This document shows, piece by piece, positions 1 to 6,834 of a stretch of 9,748 nt of DNA (the stretch's first letter is position 1; every line of letters begins with the position of its first letter). A model generated the notes under the pieces. The model ran no database searches. It was not told where the DNA came from and saw only the letters and a list, made by a program, of their open reading frames with translations. Source of the stretch: an uncultured Clostridia bacterium (GTDB lineage Bacteria; Bacillota; Clostridia; Peptostreptococcales; Anaerovoracaceae); NCBI GenBank assembly GCA_934255435.1, contig CAKQNZ010000071.1, forward strand, positions 1-9,748, in the 5' to 3' direction. The translations under genes and the position numbers were made by a program.

Positions 1-672
1 GGCAGCAGCATAGGCGTCAGCTTCAGCTACAAGGTGCAGGATACTCCGAGAGGACTTGCCGACGCATTCATACTTGGCGAGAATTTCATAGGAGATGACA
101 AAGTATGTCTTGTACTGGGCGACAATGTATTCTACGGTCAGTATCTTACAGACACGCTGATGGCAGCGAAGAAACAGGAAAAGGGAGCTACGGTCTTCGG
201 ATATCCGGTGAAAGACGCATCAGCGTTCGGAGTCGTGGAGTTCGATGAAAACAAGAATGTGGTATCCATCGAGGAAAAACCGGAGCATCCGAAATCCAAC
301 TACGCTGTTCCGGGGCTTTACTTCTACGACAATGACGTCATAGAGATCGCAAAGAACGTGAAACCGTCAGCGAGAGGCGAACTTGAAATAACTTCAGTCA
401 ACAATGAATATCTCAGACGTGGAGATCTGAAGGTAGTGCTGATGGGCAGAGGCATGGCATGGCTCGACACAGGCACTCCCGAAGGTATGCTGAAAGCTTC
501 AGAATTCGTCGAAGCAGTGCAGTCGAGACAGGGGTTCTACATCGCATGCCTTGAAGAGATCGCATGGCGCCGTGGATTCATAGATGATAAGCAGCTTGAG
601 AAGGTAGGCAGTGAGCTGAAAATGACAGACTACGGAAGATATATATTATCACTGCTTGAAAACAAGAGGTAA
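1..672 (+). CDS. rmlA: glucose-1-phosphate thymidylyltransferase RmlA (5' end missing)
   Basis: The enzyme joins glucose-1-phosphate and dTTP to give dTDP-glucose and pyrophosphate, the first step of dTDP-rhamnose synthesis in the cytoplasm. The frame is open from base 1: the codons before the internal GTG at 34 read [11 protein letters not shown], which is the family sequence just before [13 protein letters not shown], so the gene starts outside the window. 223 codons are visible of a usual 290 or so; the N-terminal nucleotide-binding signature is missing. Visible hallmarks are GLADAF, the LGDNVFYG metal-binding loop, [20 protein letters not shown] and the WLDTGT element, all typical of short RmlA/RfbA proteins. 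It ends with TAA five bases before rmlB, so the two are co-transcribed. Product identity is secure; the final sugar depends on rmlC/rmlD, which are not seen here. Confidence 0.95.
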   Translation, partial: GSSIGVSFSYKVQDTPRGLADAFILGENFIGDDKVCLVLGDNVFYGQYLTDTLMAAKKQEKGATVFGYPVKDASAFGVVEFDENKNVVSIEEKPEHPKSNYAVPGLYFYDNDVIEIAKNVKPSARGELEITSVNNEYLRRGDLKVVLMGRGMAWLDTGTPEGMLKASEFVEAVQSRQGFYIACLEEIAWRRGFIDDKQLEKVGSELKMTDYGRYILSLLENKR

Positions 673-677
673 CAGTA

Positions 678-1697
678 ATGAAAATATTAGTGACAGGAGC
701 AGCAGGATTCATAGGCAGCAATTTTGTCTTTTATATGCTGGACAGGCACCCGGAGCACGAGATCGTGGCACTGGATGCACTGACATATGCAGGAAACCTG
801 GAAACACTGGAACCTGTGATGGGAAATGAAAGATTCACATTCGCGAAGGCTGATATAGCAGACAGGAAAACGATATTCTCATTGTTTGAGCAGGAGAACT
901 TCGACACAGTGGTGAACTTTGCAGCTGAATCCCATGTTGACAGATCCATCGAAGATCCGGGGGTGTTTCTGAATACGAATATCATAGGCACACAGGTGCT
1001 GATGGATGCATCGAGAGAATACACAGTGAAGCGGTTCCATCAGGTGGGCACCGATGAAGTATACGGAGACCTGCCGCTGGACAGGCCGGATCTGTTCTTT
1101 ACAGAAGAAACGCCTGTGACAGCGTCAAGTCCTTATTCAGCATCCAAGGCATCGGCAGACCTTCTGGCGATGGCATATCACAGGACATACGGTCTTCCGG
1201 TGACGATATCAAGGTGCTCCAACAACTACGGACCGTATCAGTTCCCGGAAAAGCTCATACCGCTGATGATATCAAGGGCGCTGAATGACGAAACACTGCC
1301 TGTGTACGGCACCGGCGAGAATGTCAGAGACTGGCTCTATGTGGAGGATCACTGCAGAGCTATAGACATGATCCTGGAAAACGGCAGGACAGGCGAAGTC
1401 TACAATATAGGCGGTCACAATGAACGCAGCAATCTCGACGTGGTGAAGACGATACTGAAGTACCTTGGCAAGCCTGAGAGCCTCATAACCTTCGTAGGGG
1501 ACAGGAAAGGCCACGATCTGAGATATGCCATCGAACCGGCAAAGATACATCGGGAGCTGGGATGGCTGCCGTCAGTGGGATTCGACGACGGCATAAAGAT
1601 GACTATAGACTGGTATCTCGAAAACCGCCAGTGGTGGGAACGCATAGTTTCCGGAGAGTATCAGGATTACTACAAAAAGATGTATGGGGGAAGATGA
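678..1697 (+). CDS. rmlB: dTDP-glucose 4,6-dehydratase RmlB
   Basis: This NAD-dependent short-chain dehydrogenase/reductase converts dTDP-glucose to dTDP-4-keto-6-deoxy-glucose, the second step of the dTDP-rhamnose route. The 339 residues match the family length. The Rossmann motif GAAGFIG is at residues 7-13, the catalytic Thr-Asp-Glu triad is T125-D126-E127 within GTDEVYGDL, and the YxxxK pair is Y153/K157 in SPYSASK. Other family marks are NFAAESHVDRSI (80-91), RCSNNYGPYQFPEKLIPL and RDWLYVEDH. The ATG at 678 is preceded by AAGAGG at 664-669, which overlaps the end of rmlA. The stop TGA at 1695-1697 sits one base before the preferred start of the next gene, suggesting translational coupling. 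All expected active-site residues are present. The family also includes enzymes feeding other 6-deoxysugars, so rhamnose as end product is inferred. Confidence 0.96.
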   Translation: MKILVTGAAGFIGSNFVFYMLDRHPEHEIVALDALTYAGNLETLEPVMGNERFTFAKADIADRKTIFSLFEQENFDTVVNFAAESHVDRSIEDPGVFLNTNIIGTQVLMDASREYTVKRFHQVGTDEVYGDLPLDRPDLFFTEETPVTASSPYSASKASADLLAMAYHRTYGLPVTISRCSNNYGPYQFPEKLIPLMISRALNDETLPVYGTGENVRDWLYVEDHCRAIDMILENGRTGEVYNIGGHNERSNLDVVKTILKYLGKPESLITFVGDRKGHDLRYAIEPAKIHRELGWLPSVGFDDGIKMTIDWYLENRQWWERIVSGEYQDYYKKMYGGR

Positions 1698-1698
1698 C

Positions 1699-4596
1699 AT
1701 GTATTTATCAGCAGCTGCTCCGGCAGCACTTGATGATAAAAAGGACCTGAGAAGGCAGATCATGATATACACCTTGCTGTTCGCAGTGACAGCAGCAGGT
1801 GTATATCTTGCTTTTTTGGTATGCGGAAGGACATTCATAACAGAAGGCGACGGCAAGACACAGCAGTATCCGTTCTATGTCATGGTAAAACGCATGATAG
1901 CAGGACTGATAGACGGCGACGGGTTCCAGTTCTGGAGATGGGAGATAGGTCTTGGAGCGGACGGATTTGTGACTTTTGTAGGCAAGCTGATGAATCCGCT
2001 GACATATATCACTATCGCATTCCCGGAAAAGTACATAGATGTGGGATACAGCCTGATGGTGGTGGTCACACAGTATCTGGCAGGACTGAGCTTCCTGCTT
2101 TTTGGCAGAGAAGTCAGTCTGGGTCGGTATCAGCAGATCGTCGGCGGCCTTTCATATGCTTTCTGCGGATGGCTGATATTCGTTTCTACACAGCAGGGGA
2201 TGCTGGACATAGGTCCTGCAGTACTGCCTCTTCTTATGCTGGGTACAGAAAAGATCCTGAAGGGAAAATCGCCGCTGCTGTTCATACTGTCTGTAGCGTA
2301 TATGCTGCTGTGCAATTTCCTGCTGTCGTATATAGCGGCGATACTGGTGATACTTTTCTTTGCAGTGAGATATTTCAGGATATGCAGCGGACGCAGCGCC
2401 ATGGATTTCATAAAAAAGGCAGCAGCTTTCGCAGGATACGGTATCACAGGTATGCTCATCGGCGGGATAGGTCTTGTGTTCAATGTGTTCAAGATGTCAG
2501 GTGCAAATACGAGCGCTACCGTAGAAACACCGCTGCTTTATACGCTGGAGGGATATTTTAAGATACCGTCAGGACTTTTTTCACTGCAGCAGACGGTGGA
2601 TACATACTACAGTCAGATGTACATCCCTGTGATATGCATAATACTGCTGCCTCTGATAGTGAAAAATATCAGGAAAAGCACACCGGCGCTGCTGAGCGTC
2701 GTACTGTTCGCAGCTGCACTGCTGCCGGTCACAGGCAGGATATTCAACGGATTCAGCTACAGTACTCCCAGATGGTATTACGGCGAGATATTTTTCGTCG
2801 TATGGGCTGCTATGGAGCTTCTGAAGTCGGAGACTTTCAGACCACGCAAAACACTGAAGATGCTGGCTGTATGGATACTGGCTCTGGGGGTGTGGAATAT
2901 CGGCGTCTGTCATTTTGTGCTGGACATACTGACAAAGGACGCAGCAGGAGCCTGCATAGTCGGCCTTGGATTCGGGCTGCTTATCATAGCGCTTTACTAT
3001 ATACGTGGATACAGACTGCCTGACAGGAAACTGCACGGCATATCATACAAGCGTATCATGGACATGGTGATAGTCGTGATACTCATCGGCAGCATCATCG
3101 GCACAGCCAACATGAAATTTTATCCGGGAGTCAGCGACTATCTGTTTGAAGAGTCAAAGCCTGGCGAAGTATATGGGAAGCTGCAGAAATCAACACAGCG
3201 AGTAGTTCAAAAACTTCAGGATGAAGACGGCAGTTTCTTCAGGACAGATCAGGTGGACGGCATGAGCGACACAAGGGGCGTACGTGTCAAGACCAACGAA
3301 GGGATATACTTCGGAAACAGGTCGATACAGACATATATATCCACCATGAGCAGTATGTGGCACAAGTTCAACAGGACAATGGGCAATAATGCAGGATATT
3401 TTGACAGGACCACCAGTTATTCCAATGACAACAGAGCAGGACTGGATCTGCTGACAGGTGTGAAATATTTCCTGGGTGATGATGCTGCAAAAGTGCCGGG
3501 AGCCTCAGAATATGCTCCATACGGATTCACGAAAACTGGCAGCATAGATGGCATAGACATACTGGAAAACAAGTACAGCATAGGTCTTGGATCGCTTTAC
3601 AGCCAGTATATCACAGAGTCGGAACTGAAAAAATATCCATATCTTGAAAGAGAGCAGGTGATGCTGCAGGCGGCAGTGGTGCCCGATGATCAGGCAGGGA
3701 AGATCAAAGGTGTGAAACACGCCGGTAAAGACGATCTGAAAACAGATGTCAGAGAGATAGACTACGATATATCCGATGTCAGGGACATCGATATGGATAA
3801 AGAAGGCAGCATGACTGTGCACAACAATGACGGTAGCATCATCATAGATCTGCCTGAGATTAAGAACGCACAGATTGTAGTGTCCTTCGACAATCTTGTA
3901 AGAGAGAAGTCAGGATATAAATACAACCTTGAGCTAAACGACGGAGAACCCAGAGGCGGCAGGCTCAGAAAGTTCCTGAAGGAAGTCTCCTACGACGAAG
4001 ATGAGAAGTTCGATATAACTGTTTACAAGGGCGGATATAAGACATTCGATAATGATGAGAAGGATAAGAAAAAAGCACAGTACAGGAAGAATGCCAGGAA
4101 CAGGAAAGGCAAATACCAGGGTTTCGGCGATGTGACTGATTTCAATATCAACTTCGGATATTACGACAGCATAAGCGGCAAGATAAGGATCGACATCAAC
4201 AGGTCCGGGGACTACACCTTCGATTCTCTGAAGATCTACGCTGTACCGATGGATATCTACGATGAGAGTGCATCAGAACTGCAGGAGAACAGCCTCGACG
4301 TGACTTCCTTTGAAAACGACAAGATCGATGCAACAGCGGAAGCGAAGCAGGATTCAGTCATGTATCTGTCGATACTTGACGATCCGGGCTGGAGTATCTA
4401 TGTAGACGGCGAGAAAGTAGAGAAGACGAACGATGTCAATATCGCATTCACAGGTGCTGAGATAAAGAAAGGCACCCATGATATAGAGCTGAGATACAGT
4501 CCCGGAAGGCTTTATCTTGGGATCGGCATGACAGCAGTCGGGATAGTCATAGCAGCAGTGATATGTATCATCAGAAAGAAACGGCGTCCGTGCTGA
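1699..4596 (+). CDS. YfhO-family polytopic membrane protein (probable GT-C-type glycosyltransferase)
   Basis: A large integral membrane protein of 965 residues. After a short cytoplasmic N-terminus come about a dozen hydrophobic helices (roughly residues 22-470), then a long extracytoplasmic region (about 475-935), one last helix (about 938-958) and a basic cytoplasmic end, RKKRRPC. Family marks are an acidic first outer loop with TEGDGKTQQYPF (Asp about 51), FNGFSYSTPRWYY at 349-361, a LLTGVKYFL element and the DDPGWSIYVDGEKV segment near the C-terminus. In Bacillus subtilis YfhO is needed for sugar decoration of lipoteichoic acid with the lipid-linked sugar made by CsbB; GT-C enzymes use an acidic residue in the first outer loop. 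I therefore infer transfer of a polyprenyl-phosphate sugar to a surface polymer. An in-frame ATG at 1684 inside rmlB would add five residues, but ATG 1699 has GGGGGAAG upstream and abuts the rmlB stop. A lysine/arginine-rich insert lies at 783-807. Acceptor and sugar are unknown. Confidence 0.88.
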   Translation: MYLSAAAPAALDDKKDLRRQIMIYTLLFAVTAAGVYLAFLVCGRTFITEGDGKTQQYPFYVMVKRMIAGLIDGDGFQFWRWEIGLGADGFVTFVGKLMNPLTYITIAFPEKYIDVGYSLMVVVTQYLAGLSFLLFGREVSLGRYQQIVGGLSYAFCGWLIFVSTQQGMLDIGPAVLPLLMLGTEKILKGKSPLLFILSVAYMLLCNFLLSYIAAILVILFFAVRYFRICSGRSAMDFIKKAAAFAGYGITGMLIGGIGLVFNVFKMSGANTSATVETPLLYTLEGYFKIPSGLFSLQQTVDTYYSQMYIPVICIILLPLIVKNIRKSTPALLSVVLFAAALLPVTGRIFNGFSYSTPRWYYGEIFFVVWAAMELLKSETFRPRKTLKMLAVWILALGVWNIGVCHFVLDILTKDAAGACIVGLGFGLLIIALYYIRGYRLPDRKLHGISYKRIMDMVIVVILIGSIIGTANMKFYPGVSDYLFEESKPGEVYGKLQKSTQRVVQKLQDEDGSFFRTDQVDGMSDTRGVRVKTNEGIYFGNRSIQTYISTMSSMWHKFNRTMGNNAGYFDRTTSYSNDNRAGLDLLTGVKYFLGDDAAKVPGASEYAPYGFTKTGSIDGIDILENKYSIGLGSLYSQYITESELKKYPYLEREQVMLQAAVVPDDQAGKIKGVKHAGKDDLKTDVREIDYDISDVRDIDMDKEGSMTVHNNDGSIIIDLPEIKNAQIVVSFDNLVREKSGYKYNLELNDGEPRGGRLRKFLKEVSYDEDEKFDITVYKGGYKTFDNDEKDKKKAQYRKNARNRKGKYQGFGDVTDFNINFGYYDSISGKIRIDINRSGDYTFDSLKIYAVPMDIYDESASELQENSLDVTSFENDKIDATAEAKQDSVMYLSILDDPGWSIYVDGEKVEKTNDVNIAFTGAEIKKGTHDIELRYSPGRLYLGIGMTAVGIVIAAVICIIRKKRRPC

Positions 4597-4616
4597 TGCG
4601 CAGAAAACGCAGTATC

Positions 4617-4658
4617 CCCCGGCAGCGACGCATGCAGCTGTCCGGGGAGATTGCTTTT
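4617..4658 (+). terminator. GC-rich hairpin after the rmlA-rmlB-yfhO-like operon
   Basis: CCCCGGCAGC (4617-4626) pairs with GCTG-T-CCGGGG (4637-4647), a 10-bp stem with one bulged T and a 10-base loop. It is followed by GATTGCTTTT, a poor T-tract broken by GC. It starts about 20 bases after the stop codon of the upstream gene and lies just before the next promoter. The stem is strong but the tail is weak, so termination may be partial. Confidence 0.45.
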
Positions 4659-4679
4659 GACATATAAATATAATATAAT
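4651..4679 (+). promoter_or_regulatory. sigma-A-type promoter for the secreted GT80-like gene
   Basis: A perfect -10 box TATAAT lies at 4674-4679, with TTGCTT at 4651-4656 exactly 17 bases upstream (three of six matches to the -35 consensus). A better -35, TTGACA, is at 4657-4662 but only 11 bases from this -10, so it probably does not pair with it. A second overlapping TATAAT is at 4669-4674. The spacer is very AT-rich. The predicted start of transcription is near 4686, giving a leader of about 60 bases before the ATG at 4745. Confidence 0.55.
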
Positions 4680-4697
4680 CAAAGTACAAGTTTCAAC

Positions 4698-4720
4698 AGA
4701 TCCTGTAAGATCTATTTTTT
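4698..4720 (+). promoter_or_regulatory. small hairpin plus T-tract in the leader (possible attenuator)
   Basis: AGATC (4698-4702) and GATCT (4709-4713) can form a 5-bp stem with a 6-base loop, followed by A and six T residues (4715-4720). It lies between the predicted promoter and the ribosome-binding site (AGGGG at 4734-4738), so it has the layout of a leader terminator. The stem is short and AT-rich and would be weak; I see no alternative antiterminator pairing. Confidence 0.25.
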
Positions 4721-4744
4721 AGTCAGAAAAGCGAGGGGAAGTTT

Positions 4745-6592
4745 ATGCAAAAGTTTTTAAAGATGTTTCTGGTGACCGGCATCGTGTTTATGATGGCGTT
4801 CACCGTGATCCCGGTGAATTTTGCCGGAAACCAGGTATCGGCTGCGTCCGATAATGTTGTAAAGACAAAGACCTACAGCAAAAGCGCAGGCAAATACAGC
4901 CTCAAAGCAAAGCAGGCCAAACTTGGCGGACGCACGATGAATGTATATCTGCCGAAGATAAAGAGCCTCAAAAAGGCAAAAGTCAGCAAGGTGAAATTCA
5001 CTGCCAGGATGTACAGCGGCAAAAGTGTGACCGCTTCAAAGAGCAGGACAGTAAAGATTTCAAAGATATCATCGAAGAAAAAGATGGTTTCTATGAGTCT
5101 TCCGGCTCTGGGTAAATACAATGTTGAAGCTAAGTTCTACAACAAAAAAGGTAAAAAAATCAAAACAGTCATTCTGAAAAATACAGGGCTTATAGCTAAG
5201 GAGTACAATATTGCTGTTGTCAACGGCAGTTATGGTCCGCTCCTGCTGTCGCTGTCATTGTGGGATGTCACAAAGAATGATAAGGGGGAAGCTATTCCTA
5301 CAGCACTGGCGTACTCAAGACCAGGTTCATATGACTGGAACAGTATGCCTCCGAACGTGTACTCGAATCCGAAAGCAAAGAGTCCTAAAACAGGGAATCT
5401 TGCATACAAATTAGACAGGATGAGTGCTTATGTAGCGGATCTTCACTCACTTAACAGGAGCTCGAAGTTTCATTTCTATTTTGCAGACAACTATGTATCA
5501 GGTATACTTGAACTGGCATGCGGCAACGGCATAAAAGAAAGCAATTACGATGTGACACTGCTGTCAGACGGCAGCGGTACAGCAGCCTACTTCAACGGAG
5601 TGTACGGCAAATCCAATGCATCACGTGTATATGACACTATGAGCGCAGAATGGAACGTGATCAAAAAAGCATACAGCGAAGGACACAGGATATCCACAAA
5701 CTCACTGAAATATCATAACTACGGTCTTGCGAGATATGCATATGTGGCAGTGAACGAATCCAGCAATGTGAAGTGGTGGGTAGGCTCTGCAGCAGCATTC
5801 GCCAGCGAGGATACTGATTTCCTGAACGCTGCAAAATCAAAGATGGAAGTAAAGAACCTGAACAACATGCTTGAAGCCCTCAAGGCAAACGGCAATGAGG
5901 CAGGATTCAAGAAATGGTGCCATTTTGACGACAGCATGTTCGCAGAAGCCAGCAAAAATCACAAGAAAGTAATGGTACTGATGGGAAGCCGTGTTACAAG
6001 AGAAACAGACTTCGAAGAGTTCACGAAATTCGTCAAGAACTATTACGGTGACGGCTACGAGTACTACTACAAGGGACATCCGGGCACGCCTACGAAGCTG
6101 TATCCTGAAAAACAGCAGCAGCTGAAGAACGCAGGAGTCCACGATGTTGATTCATCCATACCGGCAGAGCTGATACTGTACTTCTATCCTGACGTATACT
6201 GCTCAGGTATGTCCAACAGCACGCTGAACTCCAGCTACAAGGACGGCAGGACATGTGCTTACTTCGGAGCAAGGAAAGCAGCTGCTCTCAAGAAGAATGA
6301 AGAAGGTGCAACAGCAGTCATCGCTGCAGAGAAGTTCCAGATGTTCTTCACAAAGATAGATGCTACATACGATGGCGAGCTTGAGTACAACAAGGATCAC
6401 AAATGCTATCTCGTTGAATTCAACGGCAACGATAAATACGATTACGCCATCTATGACTATAATGATGACAAGATCACATATCATGAGATCAAGTCATCAG
6501 ATACAGTAAAAGCATCAGAAAGCAAAGCTGCTGCAGCTGAAACCAGCAGCGATGCAGAAGATGCCGGAAACGGTGAACAGGCAGCAGAATAA
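4745..6592 (+). CDS. secreted GT80-like (sialyltransferase-family) protein with lysine-rich N-domain and PepSY-like C-end
   Basis: The 615 residues begin with a Sec signal peptide: basic MQKFLK, a hydrophobic core to about 27, and likely cleavage after VSA at 33. Residues about 38-148 are a very lysine-rich beta-type region, possibly an Ig-like sandwich. Residues about 155-540 carry motifs I recognise from GT80 sialyltransferases: LLSDGS (D275, where the family has YDDGS), KGHP (H445-P446), PAELIL (E475), YPDVY and a Ser/Thr cluster MSNSTLNSS (from 489). The gap from D275 to H445 is 170 residues, as I recall between D141 and H311 of the Pasteurella multocida enzyme; that enzyme's Ser pair lies 44-45 residues further on, close to S490 here. 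Vibrionaceae GT80 enzymes also combine an export signal and an Ig-like N-domain. Residues 540-583 look like one PepSY repeat, followed by an Ala/Glu/Asp-rich tail. The start has AGGGG at 4734-4738. The gene has its own promoter. Donor, acceptor and activity are unknown; the donor need not be CMP-sialic acid, and no sialic-acid genes are visible here. Confidence 0.72.
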   Translation: MQKFLKMFLVTGIVFMMAFTVIPVNFAGNQVSAASDNVVKTKTYSKSAGKYSLKAKQAKLGGRTMNVYLPKIKSLKKAKVSKVKFTARMYSGKSVTASKSRTVKISKISSKKKMVSMSLPALGKYNVEAKFYNKKGKKIKTVILKNTGLIAKEYNIAVVNGSYGPLLLSLSLWDVTKNDKGEAIPTALAYSRPGSYDWNSMPPNVYSNPKAKSPKTGNLAYKLDRMSAYVADLHSLNRSSKFHFYFADNYVSGILELACGNGIKESNYDVTLLSDGSGTAAYFNGVYGKSNASRVYDTMSAEWNVIKKAYSEGHRISTNSLKYHNYGLARYAYVAVNESSNVKWWVGSAAAFASEDTDFLNAAKSKMEVKNLNNMLEALKANGNEAGFKKWCHFDDSMFAEASKNHKKVMVLMGSRVTRETDFEEFTKFVKNYYGDGYEYYYKGHPGTPTKLYPEKQQQLKNAGVHDVDSSIPAELILYFYPDVYCSGMSNSTLNSSYKDGRTCAYFGARKAAALKKNEEGATAVIAAEKFQMFFTKIDATYDGELEYNKDHKCYLVEFNGNDKYDYAIYDYNDDKITYHEIKSSDTVKASESKAAAAETSSDAEDAGNGEQAAE

Positions 6593-6636
6593 GTTTTTTC
6601 ATAATGATGAGATAAAGAAATTACAGGATCTGAAAG

Positions 6637-6681
6637 AAAAAATATGCTTATCAGGCTGTGCAGACAGGTGCAGCAGATAAG
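6637..6681 (-). terminator. second, minus-strand terminator-like hairpin
   Basis: CTTATC (6647-6652) pairs with GATAAG (6676-6681), and GCTG (6655-6658) with CAGC (6671-6674) continues the stem after a small internal loop. Read on the minus strand, the stem is followed after GCATA by six T residues (complement of the A-run 6637-6642). No T-tract follows it on the plus strand, so it would act only on minus-strand transcripts that pass the first terminator. Confidence 0.4.
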
Positions 6682-6694
6682 AATGAAACAGTAC

Positions 6695-6739
6695 TAAAAA
6701 ATGCAGATACGGAATATAATGTTCCGGTCTGCATTTTTT
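6695..6739. terminator. bidirectional intrinsic terminator between convergent operons
   Basis: ATGCAGA (6701-6707) pairs with TCTGCAT (6728-6734), extended by an A-run (6696-6701) facing a T-run (6734-6739). An inner stem CGGAA/TTCCG closes a seven-base loop after a small internal asymmetry. The A-run becomes a T-tract on the other strand, so the element can stop transcription from both sides, which fits its place between two convergent transcription units. Confidence 0.85.
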
Positions 6740-6834
6740 GATATGTGAATAGTTTCTTTGCTTGTATCTGCAAAGTATCATCATGCCGCAGAGCACTGGG
6801 AATCCTGTCTCTGCTGATCCGGCGTGGATGCAGG

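Larger units (their letters stand above)
6593..6834. other. convergent intergenic region without a gene
   Basis: This 242-base gap separates the 3' ends of the secreted GT80-like gene (plus) and the acyltransferase gene (minus). It holds two hairpins, listed separately as terminators, and no open frame with a credible ribosome-binding site. Short frames on both strands break quickly or overlap the hairpins. Confidence 0.7.

Noticed and set aside
1684..1686. Earlier ATG for the YfhO-type gene
   Set aside because: It would overlap rmlB by 14 bases and has only a weak AAAAAG upstream; ATG 1699 has GGGGGAAG at suitable spacing and directly follows the rmlB stop.
1821..2561. 246-codon open frame on the plus strand overlapping the YfhO-type gene
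   Set aside because: It lies wholly inside a clear membrane-protein gene in another frame, is rich in Arg/His/Cys in a way typical of an out-of-frame reading, and has no credible start site or family motif.
2581..3036. 151-codon minus-strand open frame inside the YfhO-type gene
   Set aside because: Composition (many Gln, Tyr, Cys, Ser) is that of an antisense shadow of hydrophobic coding sequence; no ribosome-binding site and no recognisable domain.
6529..6550. GCTGCTG/CAGCAGC hairpin followed at a distance by T6 (6594-6599) as a terminator
   Set aside because: The stem lies inside the coding sequence about 43 bases before the T-run; a complete terminator is present further downstream.
6572..6681. 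Similar strings (CAGG..GCAGCAGA..TAAG) at the end of the secreted gene and again near 6665-6681 as a duplicated gene end
   Set aside because: The match is short, gapped and made of common CAG repeats; the second copy is better explained as part of a hairpin.
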